From Muribaculaceae bacterium (GTDB lineage Bacteria; Bacteroidota; Bacteroidia; Bacteroidales; Muribaculaceae): 8,369 nucleotides of DNA. The notes under the pieces are model-generated. The model did no database searches, was not told the DNA's origin, and saw nothing but the letters and a program-made list of their open reading frames with translations. The position numbers were made by a program, and so were the translations under genes. This document shows, piece by piece, positions 1 to 4,005 of this stretch; positions within the stretch are counted from its first letter, which is position 1; every line of letters starts with the position of its first letter. Location of the stretch: contig JAEDNZ010000080.1 in NCBI GenBank assembly GCA_016302215.1, positions 1-8,369 of the forward strand. The letters run 5' to 3'.

Positions 1-129
1 GCTCCATGCGCGCGACAGCGCTCCACCGCCACCGCGACTACTACGGCGGCGTGGTGTCAGCTCCTCGTCGTCAAAGTAATAGTAGCGCGAAGTATTGCTA
101 CGCCTTGTTCTTCTTTGCCTCTGTCTCAT
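1..129 (-). CDS. Start of an Arg-rich ORF of unknown function, cut by the window edge
   Basis: An open frame starts at an ATG inside the last codons of the ion-channel gene and stays open for 43 codons to the window edge. It overlaps the channel's end by 32 bases in another frame. The peptide begins MRQRQRRTRRSNTSRYYYF, followed by an acidic DDEEL patch, a second RRR cluster and a Gly run. This looks like a charged, disordered N-terminus that might precede a larger domain outside the window. The low-complexity mix of tyrosines, acidic residues and arginines reads more like protein than the other frames here, but 43 codons is too little to be certain. The true start could lie further downstream. 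No family is recognised. The overlap suggests translational coupling to the channel gene. Confidence 0.4.
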   Translation of the reverse strand, partial: MRQRQRRTRRSNTSRYYYFDDEELTPRRRSSRGGGGALSRAWS

Positions 130-916
130 CCATCGAGATTTGATAGTTGTTGACAATAGCACCCACCACAAGATTGAGCAGCAGACACGCTGACAGCACA
201 AACCACACTATATGGTAGGCTGTGATCACCGTTGGCGATGCACTGATGAGGCCATGCTCACTCGCCGTAATCTGATTGTAGCGTAAGGCAGCCCAATCAT
301 CGCCTGTCAGCTCTCTGAACAGTGTAAACAAGGCCTCGCCCAGGTTGCCGAACGGGTCAGGCCGCGCGGTATATACCTGCGGCGTTTCCACTTCAAGCTG
401 CGCGAGCACCTCTTGCTGCTGTGGCGTCAGCGTGCAGCGATCAGGCAGTCTGAAAAGCGCCACGCCGATGATGGCAAAGAGATACAGGAAGATGAAGAAG
501 AACACGGCATTGTAAAACAGCGAGCTTATCGACTTGGTCAGCGCCGTGATAATAAGCTTGACCTCCTTGAGCGTGCGCAGCAGACGCAAGACCCTGAACA
601 CGCGCACCACTCGGATGGCAAGCACCCACGAGGAGCCGCTAAAGATGCTCTCCGGGATATAACCTATCACCACCAACGTGAGGTCAAAGATATTCCATCC
701 ATCGCTGAAAAAGGATTTGACACCATCTGCGGCAACATAGCGCAGCAGTATTTCTGCAGTAAAAACACCAAGTATCACGGATTGCAGAGTGTTGATGATG
801 GCATTGTAGCCATACGACTCCACTCCGATAAACACCGCATTGATGATTATTACAGCTATAATCGCGAGCTCAAAGGCTCGATGCTTCACTATGCGCCTTG
901 CTGTCAGCCTATTCAT
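98..916 (-). CDS. Voltage-gated-type cation channel, single six-helix domain (Ion_trans family)
   Basis: This 272-residue membrane protein has the layout of one voltage-gated cation channel domain, which would assemble as a tetramer in the inner membrane. Hydrophobic helices lie near residues 16-34 (S1), 44-62 (S2) and 75-92 (S3). S4 has basic residues every third position: R102, R105, R108, R111, R114, K117. S5 is near 133-155 and S6 near 232-257, ending in the NLVVGAIVNNY motif typical of the family. The pore loop carries the filter T204-G-D-D-W208, preceded by TLFREL. This differs from the TLESW filter of NaChBac-type sodium channels and resembles filters with extra acidic residues found in calcium channels, so calcium or non-selective permeation is possible (inference). 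A charged tail follows S6. The start lies only 10 bases after the stop of the small gene upstream, indicating cotranscription. The family call is strong; the role in this cassette is unknown. Confidence 0.9.
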   Translation of the reverse strand: MNRLTARRIVKHRAFELAIIAVIIINAVFIGVESYGYNAIINTLQSVILGVFTAEILLRYVAADGVKSFFSDGWNIFDLTLVVIGYIPESIFSGSSWVLAIRVVRVFRVLRLLRTLKEVKLIITALTKSISSLFYNAVFFFIFLYLFAIIGVALFRLPDRCTLTPQQQEVLAQLEVETPQVYTARPDPFGNLGEALFTLFRELTGDDWAALRYNQITASEHGLISASPTVITAYHIVWFVLSACLLLNLVVGAIVNNYQISMDETEAKKNKA

Positions 917-926
917 CGCTACTGCC

Positions 927-1106
927 TTATTTCTTTTTGCGACCTTTCTTGGTGTCGCCCAAAATCGCTGATGTGAGCAGCGCTCCTATCTTGCGCTGCC
1001 GACCCTGGCGCGTGGTGGGGATACCCGTGGCACGCGCTATACTCTGTTTGAAGCTTGAAATGCCTACGGCACGCTTCCAAGAGAATGACAATCCCGGTAT
1101 TTTCAT
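927..1106 (-). CDS. Small basic protein of unknown function (59 aa)
   Basis: This short gene starts with ATG and encodes 59 residues, beginning MKIPGLSFSWKRAVGISSF and ending in a lysine-rich tail (DTKKGRKKK). The middle reads ARATGIPTTRQGRQRKIG. The protein is strongly basic, with D51 as its only acidic residue, and has no membrane segment or signal peptide. It fits exactly between its neighbours, 18 bases after the upstream stop and 10 bases before the channel start, as expected for an operon member. The composition would suit nucleic-acid, phospholipid or acidic-protein binding, but no family can be named. I believe similar short proteins starting with MKIPG and a SWKRA motif occur elsewhere, but cannot verify that here. 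Confidence 0.72.
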   Translation of the reverse strand: MKIPGLSFSWKRAVGISSFKQSIARATGIPTTRQGRQRKIGALLTSAILGDTKKGRKKK

Positions 1107-1124
1107 AGTTTATTTATGTCTTTG

Positions 1125-1622
1125 TCACTCATACAGCCAAAAATAGGCAACCAACAACGATGCGATTCCGACTACAATCGTTATGATAGTCTGCAACGAT
1201 ATTTTTTTCTTGGGGGCAGACTGCTGCGGAGCCGAAGGCTCGGCTGCAAGCAGTATGAAACCACCGGGGGTGCCGGCAGGCAGTTTATCCACATGCTGCA
1301 CGGCGATGCCATATCGGCGTGCTAATTTCACGATACGGTCATAGCTGGGCTTGGTCCACATTGAGTTCATCACCACTTCCTTGCCATCGCCCATGGTCAG
1401 CACCTCATCATCGCCACGGAAATAGCCATTCCAGCCGTCATACTCGTCTCTGGCGGAGTTCAAGATAAAATTCTCGCTGACACCCTTGTCGGGGCATATA
1501 TCGTTGGGGAACGCGGCGCGCAGCTCGCGGAGTGTTGTCTCGGGGTGTAGCGCCATATAGGCGTGAACAATGCCCAGCGCCGTGCGGTTTTGAGCCTTAG
1601 CTGATACTAACATCTTGGTCAT
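1125..1622 (-). CDS. Soluble domain with a C-terminal membrane anchor, unknown function (165 aa)
   Basis: A soluble domain spans about residues 8-127 and is rich in aromatic and conserved-looking motifs: ALGIVHAYMALHP, LRELRAAFPN, DGWNGYFRGDDE and SMWTKPSYDRIV. A Pro/Ala/Ser linker (127-137) follows, then KKK (138-140) and one hydrophobic helix near 142-163 ending close to the C-terminus. This is the layout of a tail-anchored membrane protein with its domain in the cytoplasm; the lysines before the helix fit the positive-inside rule. No catalytic motif or known family is recognised. Two methionines (residues 1 and 4) could serve as start; the first is used. A 100-base gap containing a hairpin precedes it, and the next gene follows after 18 bases. 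It could place cassette proteins near the membrane where the ion channel lies (inference). Confidence 0.78.
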   Translation of the reverse strand: MTKMLVSAKAQNRTALGIVHAYMALHPETTLRELRAAFPNDICPDKGVSENFILNSARDEYDGWNGYFRGDDEVLTMGDGKEVVMNSMWTKPSYDRIVKLARRYGIAVQHVDKLPAGTPGGFILLAAEPSAPQQSAPKKKISLQTIITIVVGIASLLVAYFWLYE

Positions 1623-1661
1623 AGCTGTTATCTCTTTAGTCGTTAGTTTTTATAAATGTGC

Positions 1662-1707
1662 CTGCAAGGGTGGATGCCTTTGTAGTCTGTGCTCACCACC
1701 CTTGCAG
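1662..1707 (-). promoter_or_regulatory. Intergenic hairpin between two cassette genes
   Basis: A perfect 12-bp inverted repeat (CTGCAAGGGTGG and its complement) encloses a 22-base loop. It lies in the 100-base gap after the 64-residue protein gene and ahead of the membrane-anchored protein gene. No T-run follows it on the minus strand, so it is not a standard intrinsic terminator. It could be an RNA processing or stability element, an attenuator, or an operator. Strand is assigned from the surrounding genes. Confidence 0.5.
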
Positions 1708-1722
1708 ACACCCTATCATCGT

Positions 1723-1917
1723 TTATTTGCCATTTATAGCATCAATGAGTTTCGAACCAAGCTGGCGTGTGGTCCAAGCCGGATCATATTTGAAGCCTAT
1801 TGCCTCACTTATCTCGCGCAGCGCACCTTTGACATTGTCGTAGGTGCGAAATACTACGATAGCACCTTCATCGTTTTGGACTATCATATAGTTGCCTACT
1901 CGTGCTGCTTTTTTCAT
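1723..1917 (-). CDS. Small protein of unknown function (64 aa)
   Basis: This 64-residue protein starts MKKAARVGNYMIVQNDEGAI and continues VVFRTYDNVKGALREISEAIG. The pattern suggests two or three short beta strands (residues 7-24), then a helix (28-40) and a C-terminal helical stretch (49-62, TTRQLGSKLIDAINGK). There is no membrane segment, signal peptide or metal-binding cluster. It lies 45 bases after the 102-residue gene and before a hairpin, on the same strand as its neighbours. Despite its size, the balanced protein-like composition and operon placement make it a probable gene. No family or function can be assigned. Confidence 0.65.
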   Translation of the reverse strand: MKKAARVGNYMIVQNDEGAIVVFRTYDNVKGALREISEAIGFKYDPAWTTRQLGSKLIDAINGK

Positions 1918-1962
1918 TGTAGTATTGGTTTTTGATTGTGTTACTTTTGTATATCCGTAGAT

Positions 1963-2271
1963 TTATTCCTTGCCGGCAGCGGCGAGGGTGATACTATTGT
2001 TTGACAACTTGGTGTCATCAGCATTAGCCACCTGCACCTCTATGCCATACAGCTCTTTTATCTTCTGTTCAAAAGAGCCCACCTTGATGTTACCGCCCAC
2101 GGTCAGCGCGCCGCCTTTAGCGCCCTCATCGCGTATGGCGGCCAGCGTTGCCTCATCGTCCGCGAAGTGCTTATTTTTATACACTCTGAGGCTTGCGCCG
2201 AAAGTGGCTTTAAACTGCGCTTTGAGGGTGCGCACTTTCATGCGCCCATCAATTTTGAATTCTTTAGCCAT
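1963..2271 (-). CDS. Protein of unknown function with an internal duplication (102 aa)
   Basis: The protein begins MAKEFKIDGRMKVRTLKAQF. Two related halves are visible about 51 residues apart. Residues 10-30 align with 61-81: K12/K63, V13/V64, K21/K72, G25/G76 and V30/V81 are identical, with conservative changes at F24/Y75 and L28/V79. Each half continues to an acidic turn (ADDE near 38-40, ADD near 84-86) and a TLAA motif (42-45 and 95-98). Each unit may be a small alpha/beta fold. There is no membrane segment or catalytic signature. The start lies 14 bases after the TerB-like gene, so the two are surely cotranscribed. Function unknown; a binding or scaffolding role would fit a two-unit protein but is a guess. 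Confidence 0.78.
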   Translation of the reverse strand: MAKEFKIDGRMKVRTLKAQFKATFGASLRVYKNKHFADDEATLAAIRDEGAKGGALTVGGNIKVGSFEQKIKELYGIEVQVANADDTKLSNNSITLAAAGKE

Positions 2272-2285
2272 AGCGTCAGATGCTA

Positions 2286-2702
2286 TCAGTCCTCAAAGTC
2301 GATTTCGATGTCTTCCTCAGTCTTGACCATATCGGCAAGCATCAGCACAGCGTCTTCGGCCTCGATGCCGATAGCTTCAGCGACAGACAGCAGTGTTGAC
2401 ACCTCAGAGCGGCTGAGCTCAGAATCAGCGAGCACGACCTGCAGCAGAGCCTCAAAGACGATGCCTGCTTCGCTCTCATCTACAGCCTCACCGGCATCAA
2501 GAAGATACTCGCTGAGAGCCTCTTCGTCCATACCGCTGATTTTTGACACCTCGGCGCTTACAGCAGCCTCTAACTCCTCGGGAGCGATTTCCAAAGCATC
2601 GGCAACCTCGGCAACGGCCTCTTTCTCGGCTTCTACATATTCGCCGTCGGCCCATACGGCAGCGCTAAGCAGCGCAGCCAGACTATTTAATTTTGTTTTC
2701 AT
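2286..2702 (-). CDS. Acidic TerB-like protein (138 aa)
   Basis: This helical, very acidic protein carries the hallmark of TerB-like domains twice: WADGEYVEAEKEAV at residues 17-30 and LADSELSRSEVSTL at 91-104. These acidic helix-turn motifs follow hydrophobic helices, and in TerB proteins the equivalent acidic residues can bind metal. Only six Lys/Arg are present (K2, K4, K27, K54, R98, K127), against a large excess of Asp/Glu. The TerB family was named from tellurite-resistance ter operons but also occurs in many other stress-linked operons and architectures. No terC, terD or terZ genes are present, so tellurite resistance should not be inferred. The start is taken at the ATG six bases after the upstream stop; an in-frame TTG two codons earlier is less likely. 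Its acidity contrasts with the very basic protein encoded just before it, suggesting a possible partner. Confidence 0.8.
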   Translation of the reverse strand: MKTKLNSLAALLSAAVWADGEYVEAEKEAVAEVADALEIAPEELEAAVSAEVSKISGMDEEALSEYLLDAGEAVDESEAGIVFEALLQVVLADSELSRSEVSTLLSVAEAIGIEAEDAVLMLADMVKTEEDIEIDFED

Positions 2703-2708
2703 ACTCAA

Positions 2709-2954
2709 TTAGAACAATATGCGTTTGATACGATTTTTCAGACTTCCCTTAGCACGACGTGCTTTGGCCATACGGGCGCACAGAGCCTTGCCCTCTTTGG
2801 TGCGCTTGTCAACCTTACCTTTTGAAGTGATGCGCACACCACCTGTGGTCGTTCTCTTCTTTGCGGCACGGGCACTTGCCATCCGCGCGGCTATGATCTT
2901 GCCGCCGGTGGTGCGGCGATCAATCTTGCCGGTTTTTGTAATTCTTACAATCAT
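2709..2954 (-). CDS. Highly basic protein made of two ~30-residue repeats (81 aa)
   Basis: Residues 3-32 and 40-69 are two copies of one unit, identical at 19 of 30 positions. The consensus is VRIT..GK.D.RT..GK...ARMA.AR.AK, and both copies are preceded or followed by Thr/Gly-rich links. A basic tail (LKNRIKRILF) ends the protein. About 27 Lys/Arg stand against three acidic residues (D12, D49, E54). Each unit looks like a short beta segment followed by an Arg/Ala-rich amphipathic helix. Binding to DNA, RNA or the acidic TerB-like protein encoded six bases downstream is plausible but not shown. No known family is recognised. An AT-rich inverted repeat lies just upstream of the start. Confidence 0.75.
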   Translation of the reverse strand: MIVRITKTGKIDRRTTGGKIIAARMASARAAKKRTTTGGVRITSKGKVDKRTKEGKALCARMAKARRAKGSLKNRIKRILF

Positions 2955-2964
2955 TGGTCTTTGG

Positions 2965-2984
2965 TTTTATAATTAGTTATAAAA
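2965..2984 (-). promoter_or_regulatory. AT-rich inverted repeat just before the basic repeat-protein gene
   Basis: Perfect 8-bp arms (TTTTATAA / TTATAAAA) flank a 4-base spacer, ending 10 bases before the ATG at 2954. The position would suit a regulator-binding site or a weak leader hairpin affecting translation. A similar TTTTATAAC sequence occurs at 3798-3806, upstream of the whole cassette. Confidence 0.4.
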
Positions 2985-3014
2985 GTGTATATATGTCCTT
3001 ATGTATCTCAGCAG

Positions 3015-3671
3015 TCACACACGCACTATCGTGTAATAGTATTGCTGGCCGGCAAGCGTGGGGCTATGCCATTCGAGATCATATCCTCTGTTGAGCTTGA
3101 AGTCGGGTCGCCCCTGTATCTCTTTTGCGCCGCCGGCCCAGCTCTTGTCTGCACTATGATGCCCCTCGTCCATTGCAAAGTTGGCACAGATAGCGCTCGC
3201 ACGCGAAGCCTTAGTGTATGACTTGTCGTTAGTCAGAAACAGCACCACACCGTGGCGCACTGCCTTAAAGCGCCTCCGCAGCAGCTCCAGGCGGCGGACA
3301 TCTTTCCAGAAGTCGTATTTGCCCATGTTTTGCGCGGCTTGGTTTTTGAGCACCGGCTCAGTGCCTACATACTCGTCAAAGCGTGTCAGCGCCGCGCCTA
3401 TGGTCTGGGTCTTGTATTTCAGCTCGATGGGCACATATTCGCCTTGGCCCTTGACCACGATATCCACCTTCATCTCAGTGTTCCAGATATAGGCGCCCGC
3501 GGGGAAGACGCTCCGGGGCACATAATACTCCACATCGACATCGTCGTATCTGCCGGTGGCGCGCAGATACATCGCAAGCCTTATCTGCAAGTCGCGTTCG
3601 TTGAAGTGTATGCGGCCACAGCCTCTGAGATACCGGTCTATGTCAGCTATTATGTCATCAACTAATGCCAT
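3015..3671 (-). CDS. PD-(D/E)XK nuclease-like protein (218 aa)
   Basis: The first gene of the cassette encodes a soluble protein with an apparent PD-(D/E)XK core. An N-terminal helix contains E26 (NERDLQIRLAMYL). A strand with D70 (EMKVDIVV) is followed by E84-L-K86 in PIELKYKT, giving the D...ExK spacing that coordinates metal in restriction-endonuclease-like folds. The hydrophobic strand GVVLFLTND (141-149) could be the next core strand. The C-terminal quarter (RGYDLEWHSP, 195-204) is not recognised. Many such proteins cleave nucleic acid, though some members are inactive or have other roles. No methyltransferase gene is beside it, so a classical restriction-modification pair is not supported. 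A -7 promoter box lies 67 bases upstream and the next gene follows after 60 bases. The fold call is by motif only. Confidence 0.75.
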   Translation of the reverse strand: MALVDDIIADIDRYLRGCGRIHFNERDLQIRLAMYLRATGRYDDVDVEYYVPRSVFPAGAYIWNTEMKVDIVVKGQGEYVPIELKYKTQTIGAALTRFDEYVGTEPVLKNQAAQNMGKYDFWKDVRRLELLRRRFKAVRHGVVLFLTNDKSYTKASRASAICANFAMDEGHHSADKSWAGGAKEIQGRPDFKLNRGYDLEWHSPTLAGQQYYYTIVRV

Positions 3672-3715
3672 TGCCTGAAGTTATTTCGGATTATTACTAT
3701 CGGGGCCGGCGGCGC

Positions 3716-3746
3716 CCTTTGTCACGCCTTCGGCATCACAAAGGTA
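3716..3746 (-). promoter_or_regulatory. Cassette promoter: -7 box TACCTTTG inside a dyad symmetry
   Basis: TACCTTTG (3739-3746, minus strand) matches the Bacteroidota -7 consensus TAnnTTTG exactly. It overlaps a 29-bp dyad (3716-3744) with CCTTTGT and ACAAAGG as outer arms, GCC/GGC inside and a GAA centre; 11 of 13 pairs match. The predicted transcription start falls near the dyad centre, so the symmetry could be an operator or a hairpin at the 5' end of the transcript. No clear -33 TTTG is seen at the usual spacing. Confidence 0.5.
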
Positions 3747-3770
3747 TATAATAGGTGTGAAACTACCCCC

Positions 3771-3812
3771 CCCAATTGTTAAATTGGGTTAAATATGTTT
3801 TATAACATATTT
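3771..3812. repeat. Two adjacent small inverted repeats
   Basis: CCCAATT / AATTGGG arms (3771-3777 and 3782-3788) flank GTTA. Two bases later, 9-bp arms AAATATGTT / AACATATTT (3791-3799 and 3804-3812) flank TTAT. They lie upstream of the cassette -7 box, where regulators might bind, but function is unproven. Confidence 0.5.
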
Positions 3813-3940
3813 TGCGCGTCAGCGCTCGATTTTTGAGCTATTTTGAACTAAAATGAACCAATCGCCGACATAAATATGGCTCAAAATGGATTTTGCCGAC
3901 AAATATCCACCACCGCATCGGTACATACACTTATATATAT

Positions 3941-3985
3941 AACAAGGCGAGAGGCGATGCCGTGGTGGCATCGCCTCTCGCTGTT
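3941..3985 (-). terminator. Intrinsic terminator of pckA
   Basis: A perfect 15-bp GC-rich stem (3947-3961 with 3967-3981) and a 5-base loop lie about 25 bases after the pckA stop. Outer AACA/TGTT bases can extend the stem past a small bulge. On the minus strand it is followed by CTTGTTATATATATAAG, with no continuous T-run, so termination may be partial or rely on stem strength. Confidence 0.8.
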
Positions 3986-4005
3986 ATTGTGGTGATGTGT
4001 GGGTC

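Larger units (their letters stand above)
3672..4005. other. Gene-free region between pckA and the cassette
   Basis: No convincing gene is seen in these 334 bases on either strand. From the cassette side it holds the leader and promoter dyad (3716-3746), a run of eight C (3766-3773), two small inverted repeats (3771-3788 and 3791-3812), an AT-rich stretch with related GCTCAAAAT / ATTTTTGAGC words, and the pckA terminator hairpin (3941-3985). Confidence 0.7.

Noticed and set aside
3..143. End of a plus-strand gene (frame containing RDYYGGVV)
   Set aside because: It would run about 45 bases into the channel gene, its codon use deteriorates along the way, and the opposite-strand frame gives a more coherent protein start coupled to the operon.
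413..976. 187-codon plus-strand open frame across the ion channel gene
   Set aside because: Antisense to a clear six-helix channel; its product is low-quality and spans the junction of two supported minus-strand genes.
2286..2702. Tellurite resistance operon
   Set aside because: Only a TerB-like domain is present; no terC, terD, terE or terZ-type gene is found in the window.
3015..3671. Type II restriction-modification system
   Set aside because: No methyltransferase motifs (such as NPPY or a PC motif of cytosine methylases) occur in any nearby frame.
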